From NCBI GenBank assembly GCA_033391075.1, contig JAWPMV010000001.1:496001-560000 (forward strand): a stretch of 64,000 nt of DNA, in the 5' to 3' direction. How positions within the stretch are numbered: position 1 is the first letter of the stretch; the number at the start of each line of letters is the position of its first letter. Positions 23,520 to 31,996 of this stretch are shown one piece after another. The position numbers and the translations under genes were made by a program. The notes under the pieces were generated by a model. It searched no databases. It saw only the letters and a list, made by a program, of their open reading frames with translations, and was not told where the DNA came from. This DNA comes from Bacteroidia bacterium. Its GTDB lineage: Bacteria > Bacteroidota > Bacteroidia > J057.

Positions 23520-25838
23520 ATGGCAATGGACCCAAAAGCCAATTCCTCAAAAAACAAAAAGACGATTGCCCAACCCCCCGAAAAACTGACGGGAATCAAG
23601 ATCAAAAATCCCAAAAAAGTAGCAGGTGGGAGAGGGGCAATCAATAGTACGGTAAAGCATGTAGTGGAAGAAATGGGCCTCGCAAGAGGAACCAATGCTT
23701 TGCTAAAAATGAATCAGTTTACCGGCTTCGATTGTCCGGGCTGTGCCTGGCCTGATCCGGATGACAAACGTTCGGTTTTGGGAGAGTACTGTGAGAATGG
23801 AGCCAAAGCCCTGGCAGAAGAAGCTACCTTGAAACGAGTGGATCCCATTTTCTTCGCGGAAAATTCCATCGAGGATTTAGGGAAATGGTCAGATTATGAA
23901 CTGGGGAAAAGTGGTCGCATCACCTATCCCATGTTTTTGGAGAAAGGAGCCACGCATTATCAACCCATCAATTGGTCCAAAGCTTTCCAACTGATTGGAG
24001 ATAAACTGAAATCTCTGGCTTCCCCTGATGAAGCTATTTTTTATACCTCCGGACGTACGAGTAATGAAGCGGCTTTCCTCTATCAACTCTTTGTCCGCAT
24101 GTACGGCACCAATAATCTACCCGATTGTTCTAATATGTGCCATGAGTCCAGCGGAGTAGCTTTGGGCGAGACTCTGGGAATCGGAAAAGGTTCGGTAACC
24201 CTGGAAGATATCCATGAAGCGGAAGTAATCATGGTCGTAGGGCAGAATCCCGGTACCAATCATCCGCGCATGATGACTGCCTTGCAGAAGTGTAAAAAGA
24301 ATGGAGGTAAGATCATTACGGTCAATCCCCTTCCAGAAACAGGCTTGATGCGTTTCAAGCATCCTCAGTCTCCGGGAGATTTGCTGGGGAGTGGAACTCA
24401 GCTCACGGATGTATTTCTCCAACTAAAAGTAAATGCTGATGTGGCATTGGCAAAAGCCATGATGCTCATGCTCTTCAAAAAAGAAGAGGAGCACTCCGGG
24501 GATGTGTTTGACTGGAACTTTATCATTGGGAAAAGTTCGGGTTTTGAAGACTTTAAGAAAGATCTGCATAAGCAGGATTTAGATAAACTGATCGCTGAGA
24601 CGGGGATAGAGAAAGCAAAGATTGAGGAAGCGGTCGAACTCCTGGCCCACAATAAAAAGATCATTATTTGCTGGGCAATGGGATTGACGCAGCATGAAAA
24701 TGGGGTCGAAAATATCCGCGAATACGTCAATATTCTTTTGCTGAAAGGAAGCATTGGCAAAAAAGGATCAGGTACTTGCCCGGTCCGTGGACATAGCAAT
24801 GTACAGGGAGATAGAACTATGGGAATTTGGGAAGCCCCGAAAGAGGCTTTTCTCGATAAACTCAAAGCCCACTTCAATTTCGAACCGCCTCGTCATCACG
24901 GTTATGCTGTGGTACCCGCAATCGAAGCCATGCATAAAGGCAAAGCCAAAGTATTCTTTGCTATGGGAGGGAATTTCATTTCCGCTAGCCCTGATACTGA
25001 ATACACGGCTGAGGCTTTGAAGAAATGCGAGCTTACGGTCCATGTTTCTACCAAACTCAACCGAAGCCACCTCATCCATGGAGAACAGGCCCTGATTCTT
25101 CCCTGTATTGCTCGTTCAGAGTTAGACAAGCAGGAAAAAGGCAAACAGTTTGTTACCATAGAGAATTCCATGGGCGTGGTACAGATGTCCAAAGGGAGTT
25201 TAGCTCCTGCTTCTGAATCTCTTTTGAGTGAACCTGCCATTGTTGCTGGTTTGGCGAAAGCTACCTTTAAGGAGGAAGGAAAATGGGACGAGTGGGTTGC
25301 TAATTATGACAATATCAGAGACCTGATTGAAGCCTGTATTCCAGGATTTGAGAAGTATAATAAACGCGTTCGCAAAAAAGGAGGATTTTACCTACCAAAT
25401 GGAGCGCGTGAAGGAAAATTCAACACTTCTGACGGCAAGGCCCAATTTTCCGTAAATAAAATCCCTGAGAATAAATTGCAGCAAGGAGAGTACATCATGT
25501 TTACCGTCAGGAGCCACGATCAATACAATACCACGATTTATGGCTTAGATGATCGTTATCGTGGCATTTATTCTGAACGGAGAGTGGTCTTGATGAATGT
25601 GGAAGATATGAACCATGCCCTTTTGTCAAAAGGGGAAGAGGTCGATCTCATCAATACGCATGGAGGAGTAAGGCGAGTGGCTGAGAAATTTCTGGTTGTA
25701 CCTTTTGACACGCCCCAAGGCTGCGTAGCTACCTATTTTCCGGAAGCCAATGTGCTGGTACCTATTGATAGCTATGCCCATCGGAGCAAAACACCTGCAT
25801 CTAAAAAGGTGATTATTCAGATTGAGAAGCGAAAGTAA
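23520..25838 (+). CDS. FdhF/YdeP-family molybdopterin oxidoreductase
   Basis: 772 residues, cytoplasmic, no twin-arginine signal. It matches the YdeP-like branch of the formate dehydrogenase alpha family: DCPGCAWPD near the N-terminus, NMCHESSGVALGETLGIG, the GQNPGTNHPRMM cofactor-binding block and a C-terminal molybdopterin dinucleotide domain (FTVRSHDQYNTTIYGLDDRY). Only C72, C75 and C91 are seen in the N-terminal region, not the canonical four-Cys iron-sulfur motif, which is usual for this branch. No selenocysteine codon is present. Activity on formate is not established for YdeP homologues. It starts directly after fdhD with zero spacing, supporting a sulfurated Mo cofactor. Confidence 0.92.
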   Translation: MAMDPKANSSKNKKTIAQPPEKLTGIKIKNPKKVAGGRGAINSTVKHVVEEMGLARGTNALLKMNQFTGFDCPGCAWPDPDDKRSVLGEYCENGAKALAEEATLKRVDPIFFAENSIEDLGKWSDYELGKSGRITYPMFLEKGATHYQPINWSKAFQLIGDKLKSLASPDEAIFYTSGRTSNEAAFLYQLFVRMYGTNNLPDCSNMCHESSGVALGETLGIGKGSVTLEDIHEAEVIMVVGQNPGTNHPRMMTALQKCKKNGGKIITVNPLPETGLMRFKHPQSPGDLLGSGTQLTDVFLQLKVNADVALAKAMMLMLFKKEEEHSGDVFDWNFIIGKSSGFEDFKKDLHKQDLDKLIAETGIEKAKIEEAVELLAHNKKIIICWAMGLTQHENGVENIREYVNILLLKGSIGKKGSGTCPVRGHSNVQGDRTMGIWEAPKEAFLDKLKAHFNFEPPRHHGYAVVPAIEAMHKGKAKVFFAMGGNFISASPDTEYTAEALKKCELTVHVSTKLNRSHLIHGEQALILPCIARSELDKQEKGKQFVTIENSMGVVQMSKGSLAPASESLLSEPAIVAGLAKATFKEEGKWDEWVANYDNIRDLIEACIPGFEKYNKRVRKKGGFYLPNGAREGKFNTSDGKAQFSVNKIPENKLQQGEYIMFTVRSHDQYNTTIYGLDDRYRGIYSERRVVLMNVEDMNHALLSKGEEVDLINTHGGVRRVAEKFLVVPFDTPQGCVATYFPEANVLVPIDSYAHRSKTPASKKVIIQIEKRK

Positions 25839-25950
25839 GAGCTTGTCTTTTCGTGGCGTATTGAAATACAGCATTCCTCAGCGCGATAAGCCCTCTTTCA
25901 TGTCAATTTCTAAATGAGCAGGCTTGACTCATGCCTCATAATCTTATTTC

Positions 25951-27063
25951 ATGAAAATCCTCCTCGCTCCCGATAAATTTAAAGGTTCTCTATCTGCCGA
26001 AGAGGTATGCAGGGCTTTGGAAAAAGGACTCAAAAAAGTCCGACCAGAAGTAGAAATTATCGCTCGTCCCTTAGCCGATGGGGGAGATGGTTCGCTGGAT
26101 ATTCTCAGGCATTATTTTGAATTGCAAAGCCATACTTGCCAAGTTCAGGATCCTTTAGGCCGAACAATTACAGCCGATTATACTATGGCAAAAGGGGTGG
26201 CTTATATTGAAATGTCCAAAGCTTCAGGTTTGGTATTGCTTAAACCGGAAGAAAGGACTGCAATGAAAACTTCTTCTTTCGGGACAGGACAGTTGATTTG
26301 GGATGCTCTGAAAAAAGGAGCCAAAGAAATCTATTTATTTATCGGTGGAAGTGCGACCAATGATGGAGGGACGGGTATTGCAAAAGCTTTGGGTTATCGT
26401 TTCTTGGATAAGGCAGGAGAAGAATTGGATGCACTAGGTGAAAATCTCATTCATATAGATCAGATAGAGGATAATCAGGTTTTAAGGGGATTGAAAGAGG
26501 TCTTGGTGAAAGTAATCTGCGACGTTAACAATCCCTTTTCTGGGCCTCAGGGTGCCGCTTATGTGTATGCGGCCCAAAAAGGTGCGAGTTTGGAAGAAAT
26601 CGATTTTCTGGATAGTGGACTGAAGCATTTAGCGGAAAAGCTGTCTGAACGAGGCTATGTGGATATCAATTCCATCCCTGGTGCTGGAGCTGCCGGAGGT
26701 GTGGGAGGAGGAGCGATTGCTTTTCTGGATGCAAAACTCATCTCTGGTATTGAGATGTTTTTGGAGATTAGCGATTTGGAGAAATGGGTGAAAGAAAGTG
26801 ATCTGATCATAACGGGTGAAGGCAAGATGGACGCGCAGACGGAGCATGGGAAAGTAGTGAGTGGAGTGAGTGAATTAGCGCAGCTTTATGGCAAAGCTAT
26901 CTTAGGCGTATGCGGAGTCGCAGATGAGGGAGTAGCTGAAAAATTAAAACTGAATCAAGTATATACCATCATAAGTCGCTCCCAGTCTATTGAGGAAGCG
27001 ATGAATAAGGCTGCCGAAAAATTGGAAGAGATTGGCGAACTGATCCTTAGTAGGTCTGAATAA
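25951..27063 (+). CDS. glxK: Glycerate kinase (GlxK/GarK family)
   Basis: 370 residues. The N-terminus MKILLAPDKFKGSLSAEEV with ARPLADGGDGSLDIL, then FIGGSATNDGGTGIAKALGY and GAGAAGGVGGGAIAFL, is diagnostic of the class that phosphorylates D-glycerate to 2-phosphoglycerate with ATP, feeding lower glycolysis. Its 3' end overlaps the convergent dehydrogenase gene by 17 bases. That dehydrogenase family can make D-glycerate from meso-tartrate, so the two products may act in succession. Upstream is the molybdoenzyme gene with 112 bases between them. Confidence 0.95.
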   Translation: MKILLAPDKFKGSLSAEEVCRALEKGLKKVRPEVEIIARPLADGGDGSLDILRHYFELQSHTCQVQDPLGRTITADYTMAKGVAYIEMSKASGLVLLKPEERTAMKTSSFGTGQLIWDALKKGAKEIYLFIGGSATNDGGTGIAKALGYRFLDKAGEELDALGENLIHIDQIEDNQVLRGLKEVLVKVICDVNNPFSGPQGAAYVYAAQKGASLEEIDFLDSGLKHLAEKLSERGYVDINSIPGAGAAGGVGGGAIAFLDAKLISGIEMFLEISDLEKWVKESDLIITGEGKMDAQTEHGKVVSGVSELAQLYGKAILGVCGVADEGVAEKLKLNQVYTIISRSQSIEEAMNKAAEKLEEIGELILSRSE

Positions 27064-28105
27064 TCCGAATGATTTCCTCTGCCACTTCATTTGTATGGGC
27101 TTTCCCGCCTAAATCCCTGGTTAGAACTTTGCCTTCAGCCGTCACTTGTTCGATGGCTTTCAAGACCTGAGCTGCTGCTTCCTTTTCCCCTAAATGATCC
27201 AACATCATCACGCCCGTCCAAATGCAGGCGATGGGATTGGCGATCTTCTTCCCGGCTATATCTGGTGCACTGCCGTGTACGGGCTCAAACATGGAAGGAA
27301 ATTCCCGCTCTGGATTGATATTGGCGCCCGGTGCTATCCCCATTCCTCCAACAACAGCCGGACCCAAATCAGAAAGAATGTCTCCAAAGAGATTGCTGGC
27401 TACCACTACATCAAGCCAATCCGGATGCTGGACAAAATGGGCACAAAGAATATCTATATGGTATTGACTCCTTTCCACTTCAGGAAAACTTTGCCCTATA
27501 TCTGCAAAGCGCTCATCCCAATAAGGCATCGTATGAATGATTCCATTGGATTTCGTTGCACTGGTCAGTCTTTTATTTCTGCTTTGGGCTAAATTGAAGG
27601 CAAATTTCATCACCCTGTCAACCCCTACCTTGGTAAAAATACTTTCCTGAATGACGATTTCTCTCTCTGTCCCTTCCTGAAACCTGCCTCCCATAGAGGA
27701 ATATTCGCCTTCATTATTTTCCCTTACAATATAAAAATCGATTTCCCCGGGGCTTTTAAGGGGAGATTCTACCCCTTTAAGGAGTTTTACCGGACGAAGA
27801 TTGATGTATTGTTGAAAGCCTCTCCGAATCGGAATCAATAAACCCCAAAGGGAAACATGGTCAGCTACCCCCGGATAACCCACCGCACCTAAGAATATAC
27901 TATCGCTATCTCTCAATCTGTCTAGGCCATCCTCAGGCATCATCTTGCCATGTTTGAGGAAATGCTCGCAGGAATAATCATAATGGGTGTAAGAAAATGC
28001 GAAACCAAACCTGGCAGCTATGGCATCTAATACCTGGGTCGATGCAGGGATTACTTCTTTGCCGATTCCGTCTCCAGGTACTACTGCGATTTTGTAGGTA
28101 TTCAT
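27047..28105 (-). CDS. Tartrate dehydrogenase/decarboxylase or D-malate dehydrogenase
   Basis: 352 residues from the ATG at 28105, where MNTYKIAVVPGDGIGKEV begins the Rossmann-like core; an upstream frame from 28159 adds 18 unlikely residues. It belongs to the isopropylmalate/isocitrate dehydrogenase superfamily: VRENNEGEYSSMGGR (catalytic Tyr), ATKSNGI (catalytic Lys), ASNLFGDILSD (metal-binding Asp residues) and VHGSAPDIAGKKIANP (NAD binding). The wording IVRENNEGEYSSMGG and the lack of a leucine operon favour the TtuC/DmlA branch, which acts on tartrate, D-malate and meso-tartrate (giving D-glycerate plus CO2). It converges on the glycerate kinase gene. Confidence 0.88.
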   Translation of the reverse strand: MNTYKIAVVPGDGIGKEVIPASTQVLDAIAARFGFAFSYTHYDYSCEHFLKHGKMMPEDGLDRLRDSDSIFLGAVGYPGVADHVSLWGLLIPIRRGFQQYINLRPVKLLKGVESPLKSPGEIDFYIVRENNEGEYSSMGGRFQEGTEREIVIQESIFTKVGVDRVMKFAFNLAQSRNKRLTSATKSNGIIHTMPYWDERFADIGQSFPEVERSQYHIDILCAHFVQHPDWLDVVVASNLFGDILSDLGPAVVGGMGIAPGANINPEREFPSMFEPVHGSAPDIAGKKIANPIACIWTGVMMLDHLGEKEAAAQVLKAIEQVTAEGKVLTRDLGGKAHTNEVAEEIIRIIQTY

Positions 28106-28248
28106 GTTTTGTATGTTAATCTTTCTGTATGCCTTTCCCTTTTTAGAAAAGTGGGGCAAAAATCGGAACGAGAAGAGCAGCCCAACTCACATTCCGTCCC
28201 CTTGGTTCTCCTTCTATCTCCATCTTGCAAATTTGATGGCAATTTATG

Positions 28249-29121
28249 TCAGCTAAAAAAATCAAGTATGGCTTTCAAAGTCTCCTCAGCTGCTTCTTCA
28301 GGCAGATAATGACCGCAAGGAATTCCAAAACCCTGAACGTCATCTGCCCATTTTTCCCATTCTGCTACGACATCATACTTTTGTCCAACAAAACCTTTTT
28401 CTCCCCAGAGACAAAGCATCGGACAGTCAATTTTATTTCCCTTGTCTAAATCTATCTGATCATGTTCCAGGTCTATGTTGGCTGAAGCTCGATAATCTTC
28501 ACAACTTGCATGGATAGTTTCAGGAGTCAGGCATCTCAGGTATTCATTGAGGGCTTCTTCGGTAAATGCTCCAGTATCTCTTCCCCATTGCCCAAATTTC
28601 TTTTTAAGAAACCAAACTGGATCAGCTCCTATCATCTTTTCAGGCAAATCATAGGGCTGGATCAGGAAAAACCAATGGTAATAAGCCTGGGCAAATTCCA
28701 TGTCGGTGGTTTTGTACATGCTATAGGTCGGAGCGATGTCCATCACAATTAGTTTCTCAACTTTGCCGGGATGATCCAAAACCAGTCGGTGGGAAACTCT
28801 GCTTCCTCTATCATGCGAGGCCAGCAGAAAAGAGGAAAATCCCAATCTTTCCATCAACTCTACCTGATCCGCGGCCATTTTTCGTTTGGAGTAAGGACTA
28901 TGCCTCTCGTCTGTTTCAGGTTTTCCACTATCTCCATAACCACGCAGATCACTGACGATGACGGTATATTTTTCTGCTAGCTTCGGAGCAATCTTATGCC
29001 ACATGACATGGGATTGGGGATAGCCATGCAAGAGGAGGAGTGGAGGTCCCGATCCTTTTTTTACAAAATGAATTGCTGTCTCCTGGAGTTGTATAGTTTC
29101 GGCTTGAAATCCTTCGAACAT
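28249..29121 (-). CDS. Fluoroacetate/haloacetate dehalogenase-family hydrolase
   Basis: 290 residues, cytoplasmic alpha/beta hydrolase. The nucleophile elbow is SHDRGSRVSHR, giving Asp104 (not Ser), Arg105 and Arg108; Asp128, His149-Trp150 in YYHWFF, Tyr210 and His271 in CGHYLP complete the set. In characterised fluoroacetate dehalogenases the Asp attacks the alpha carbon, the two Arg bind the carboxylate, His/Trp/Tyr hold the halide and the last His activates water; all are present here. Related epoxide hydrolases share the fold but not the paired Arg and His-Trp set. The product of fluoro- or chloroacetate would be glycolate. It lies in a run of minus-strand genes behind a LacI-type operator. 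Confidence 0.88.
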   Translation of the reverse strand: MFEGFQAETIQLQETAIHFVKKGSGPPLLLLHGYPQSHVMWHKIAPKLAEKYTVIVSDLRGYGDSGKPETDERHSPYSKRKMAADQVELMERLGFSSFLLASHDRGSRVSHRLVLDHPGKVEKLIVMDIAPTYSMYKTTDMEFAQAYYHWFFLIQPYDLPEKMIGADPVWFLKKKFGQWGRDTGAFTEEALNEYLRCLTPETIHASCEDYRASANIDLEHDQIDLDKGNKIDCPMLCLWGEKGFVGQKYDVVAEWEKWADDVQGFGIPCGHYLPEEAAEETLKAILDFFS

Positions 29122-29176
29122 TGATTTAGGATAAACCCTAAATTTCGAAGAATCTATGAGAGTTCAAAAGATTTGT

Positions 29177-29545
29177 TTAATACTGGCCGGTACGCAGCAT
29201 AACTAATGTACAGGCAAAATTTACTTCAACTCCCGCTTCCTCCAATTCCCTCGCAAATGCTACATTTTCTGCTCCGGGATTAAAGATTACCCTGCGAGGA
29301 TTCAGGCTTTTGATCCAGTCTTTGTATTCTTCCTGATTTCGTGCATTCAGGTATAGCGTAATCGTATCCACCTCCTCAGAAGAGATTTTACTTTTGTCTG
29401 TCAGGATTTCTACATCCCGTACAAAATCTTCTTTTTTTCCAAGTGCCAGGACTTTTTGCTCGATATCTCTCAGCATATGGATAGCCCTATTAGAATATCG
29501 ATAAGGATTGGCAGATGCACCGAGTACCAGCGTTTGTTCTTTCAT
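29177..29545 (-). CDS. CoA-binding Rossmann protein (YccU-like)
   Basis: 122 residues from the ATG at 29545; the longer frame from 29596 adds residues without family resemblance. MKEQTLVLGASANPYRYSNRAIHML is a CoA-binding domain start with the GAS-x-N-x-x-R-Y-S signature, and FNPGAENVAFARELEEAGVEV is the conserved second half. Single-domain proteins of this type bind CoA or acyl-CoA, but their role is not firmly known. It sits 55 bases upstream of the dehalogenase gene and 75 bases downstream of the monooxygenase gene, likely in one transcript. Confidence 0.85.
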   Translation of the reverse strand: MKEQTLVLGASANPYRYSNRAIHMLRDIEQKVLALGKKEDFVRDVEILTDKSKISSEEVDTITLYLNARNQEEYKDWIKSLNPRRVIFNPGAENVAFARELEEAGVEVNFACTLVMLRTGQY

Positions 29546-29620
29546 TGGGACGAAATTGCAAAAAAACGAAAAAAAAATTGGACGCTTGGGGGACAATTTT
29601 TCCCCAAAAGCGCATATTCC

Positions 29621-30784
29621 TTACTTCCTCAAGCCTGCTGCCAGGGGAGAGTCAGGTGTTCCCTTTGGTTTTCTGTTTTGAAGTTCAGGCATGGAAAATG
29701 TTTCAATTTGAGGGAGTACGTAGTTGGCAAAAAGCTTGCATTCGTCTGCATGGGGATAGCCTGAAAAAATAAAACCACGAATTCCCATATCCATATAGCG
29801 ATTGATTTTGGCCAATACCTGATCGGGATTCCCAACAATTGCTCCCCCGCAACCAGATCTCGCTCTTCCAATTCCAGTCCAAAGCTGATCTTCAACAAAG
29901 CCATCATCATCTGCGATTTCCCTCATGGCAGACTGACGGGAAACGCCATATGACTTTGCATCGAGGGCTCTTTCTCTGATTTCTTTGCCTCGCTCATCAT
30001 CTACATGACTCATCAGTTTTTTTGCTGCTGCTTTTGCCTCTGCTTCTGTTTCACGAACGATGACATGGATGCGCAAGCCAAAATCAACTTTACGCCCATA
30101 TCCTGCTGCCTTGCTACTCATATTTTGCATGAGTCCCATAAGTTTTTCTTCCGTTTCCGGCCACATCAGGTACATATCGCAGTGTTCAGCGCAGAGATCA
30201 ACTGCTGGAGGGGAATAGCCGCCAAAGTAGAGCAGGGGACCTCCATTTTGCTGATAGGTTTTAACAGGAGCCGTATTGTCAAGTTGGATATTGTAAAATT
30301 CGCCTTTGAAGTCGATATAATCCTGGGTCCAGCCTTGTTTGAGGATTTCGATTACTTCTCTTGATCGTTGATATCTGGCCTCAGAACTTAAATCTGTCCC
30401 GGGGAGGTTGGAGGAAATGATATTGATGGTCAATCTACCTTTGAGGATATGGTCCAAAGTTGCGATGGCCCTCCCTAGCATGGGGGGATGCACTTCTCCA
30501 CAGCGAATAGCTGTTAGGATATTTATTTGAGAAGTGAGGGGGGCAACTGCTGAGGCAAAGGTCAGGGTATCCTGGCCGACCTGATAGGAGGAAGGACAAA
30601 GGATATTTCTATATCCTAGTCGATCTGCTGTCAATAGAACGTTTGAGGTATTGGACCAATCACTTTTGTATCGCAGATCATGTTTTCCGAGAAATTCATC
30701 ATCGCCATTGCAGAGAGGGGCAAACCAGGCAACTTCGGCGCCTTTTACATTTTGTGAACGAATTTGAAAGGTAGTATTGTCCAT
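29621..30784 (-). CDS. LLM-class flavin-dependent monooxygenase (SsuD-like)
   Basis: 387 residues, a bacterial-luciferase-like TIM barrel using reduced FMN. Matches to the alkanesulfonate monooxygenase branch include [59 protein letters not shown] and [15 protein letters not shown]. Such enzymes cleave C-S bonds of sulfonates or oxidise other small substrates; the substrate here is not set by sequence. No FMN reductase or sulfonate ABC transporter is adjacent, which argues against a standard ssu operon. The gene lies between the aldo/keto reductase and CoA-binding genes. A perfect hairpin is in its leader (30815-30838). Confidence 0.88.
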   Translation of the reverse strand: MDNTTFQIRSQNVKGAEVAWFAPLCNGDDEFLGKHDLRYKSDWSNTSNVLLTADRLGYRNILCPSSYQVGQDTLTFASAVAPLTSQINILTAIRCGEVHPPMLGRAIATLDHILKGRLTINIISSNLPGTDLSSEARYQRSREVIEILKQGWTQDYIDFKGEFYNIQLDNTAPVKTYQQNGGPLLYFGGYSPPAVDLCAEHCDMYLMWPETEEKLMGLMQNMSSKAAGYGRKVDFGLRIHVIVRETEAEAKAAAKKLMSHVDDERGKEIRERALDAKSYGVSRQSAMREIADDDGFVEDQLWTGIGRARSGCGGAIVGNPDQVLAKINRYMDMGIRGFIFSGYPHADECKLFANYVLPQIETFSMPELQNRKPKGTPDSPLAAGLRK

Positions 30785-30814
30785 TTTGTTTTTTTGATAG
30801 TCTTATGAGATTTT

Positions 30815-30838
30815 GCCAATTTTTACAGAAAAATTGGC
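30815..30838 (-). promoter_or_regulatory. Perfect hairpin in the monooxygenase leader
   Basis: GCCAATTTTT (30815-30824) and AAAAATTGGC (30829-30838) are perfectly complementary around a 4-base loop, 31 bases upstream of the ATG at 30784. There is no T tract after it on the minus strand, so it is more likely an operator or mRNA structure than a terminator. Confidence 0.5.
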
Positions 30839-30908
30839 GCAAAAACCGGCAAGATGTTAAACCAGCTGCACTTTCTGCCCCGATCACCAAATCTTGCGTG
30901 CCAGCGCC

Positions 30909-31805
30909 CTAAGGAACTTCTTCGCCTCGGGAAGCCTGAAGGAGTTCGTACCAATCTTCTCGACTAAGCTTGAGGTTAGCCGCTTTGGCTGCATGTTGTA
31001 TGCGTTCAATTTTACTACTGCCTACGATGGGCACAATGCCGGAAGGATGTCTGAATAACCAGGCCAGTAAGATTTGGTCTATGCTGGCTGCATATTTTTC
31101 TCCTAGTTGGGCGGCGGTTTTTCTGATTCTTTGTACGCGGGGGTCATCTGTAGCAGAAAAAATGCTTCCCCCACCGAAGGGAGACCAGGCTGTAGGGGCT
31201 ATGTTATGTTTGATACATTGATCCAGACTCCCATCAACCAGGGCATTGAGGTGGAGCAAGGATACCTCAATCTGGTTGGTTGCGAGGGGTGTGTAGGAAT
31301 GTAAAAGGTCGAATTGTGAAGGGGTAAAGTTGGAGACCCCAAAGGCTTTAATTTTTCCCGCTTTCTTTAAGTCTTCTACTGCCTCGGCTATTTCCGCCGG
31401 ATCCATGAGGTAATCAGGACGATGGATGAGGTATAAATCCAGGCAATCTACTCCTAGTTCCCTGAGGGAGTTTTCAGCAGAAGTAATGATATGTGCCTTA
31501 CTGGAATCATAGGATTTGATCTTATGGGAGGGACGATTGTCAGATAGCATTTTGATCCCGCATTTGGTCGTCAGACGAATTTTTGATTTAAGATCCGGAC
31601 GTCTTTTGACCACTCTTCCAAAACGCGCTTCTTCTGTGTAATGCCCATAGATATCCGCATGATCAAAATCCTGTAAGCCTAAATCCAAACACTGATCGAT
31701 ATATTTTTCCAAATCATCAGTTGACATATTGACTCCCCACACGCCTAGCCGCATTACGCCGACAATGATGGGAGAAAATTCTATCTGTGTATCTGTTTTT
31801 TGCAT
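30909..31805 (-). CDS. Aldo/keto reductase
   Basis: 298 residues, an NAD(P)H-dependent TIM-barrel oxidoreductase. The catalytic tetrad is D48 and Y53 in DHADIYGHY, K81 in TTKCGI and H128 in LIHRPD; the C-terminal SSKIERIQHAAKAANLKL segment binds the cofactor phosphate region. It most resembles the YdhF-type group. It is the first gene of the minus-strand run, and its promoter region contains the LacI-type operator at 31860-31879, so it is probably controlled by the LacI protein encoded at 33554. A TATCTTTA -7-like element (about 31849-31842) lies between operator and start. Confidence 0.92.
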   Translation of the reverse strand: MQKTDTQIEFSPIIVGVMRLGVWGVNMSTDDLEKYIDQCLDLGLQDFDHADIYGHYTEEARFGRVVKRRPDLKSKIRLTTKCGIKMLSDNRPSHKIKSYDSSKAHIITSAENSLRELGVDCLDLYLIHRPDYLMDPAEIAEAVEDLKKAGKIKAFGVSNFTPSQFDLLHSYTPLATNQIEVSLLHLNALVDGSLDQCIKHNIAPTAWSPFGGGSIFSATDDPRVQRIRKTAAQLGEKYAASIDQILLAWLFRHPSGIVPIVGSSKIERIQHAAKAANLKLSREDWYELLQASRGEEVP

Positions 31806-31859
31806 AAAGAGGAGGGTAGATAGCGATTATTTGAGGCAATAAAGATAAGAAAATACTGA

Positions 31860-31879
31860 AAATGTAAACGTTTACATTT
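31860..31879. promoter_or_regulatory. LacI-family operator
   Basis: A perfect 20-bp palindrome, AAATGTAAACGTTTACATTT, with the central CG typical of LacI/GalR-family sites. It lies between the divergent aldo/keto reductase and symporter genes, where it overlaps the expected -33 region of the minus-strand promoter. The only LacI gene in the window is two genes away at 33554, in the same locus. Confidence 0.88.
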
Positions 31880-31996
31880 AAATTGTGGAAAGAAAATATG
31901 TAGAGATAAATCTGGGCTATTTAACTTGAAAAAGTTCAAAAAAGCCTTGAGCTAAGGATGGAGACAGAACAGGATCTATAACTAAATGGACTACTC

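Noticed and set aside
28106-28159. Upstream start for the tartrate-type dehydrogenase
   Set aside because: The 18 extra residues are basic and unrelated to the family; the ATG at 28105 begins exactly at the conserved N-terminus.
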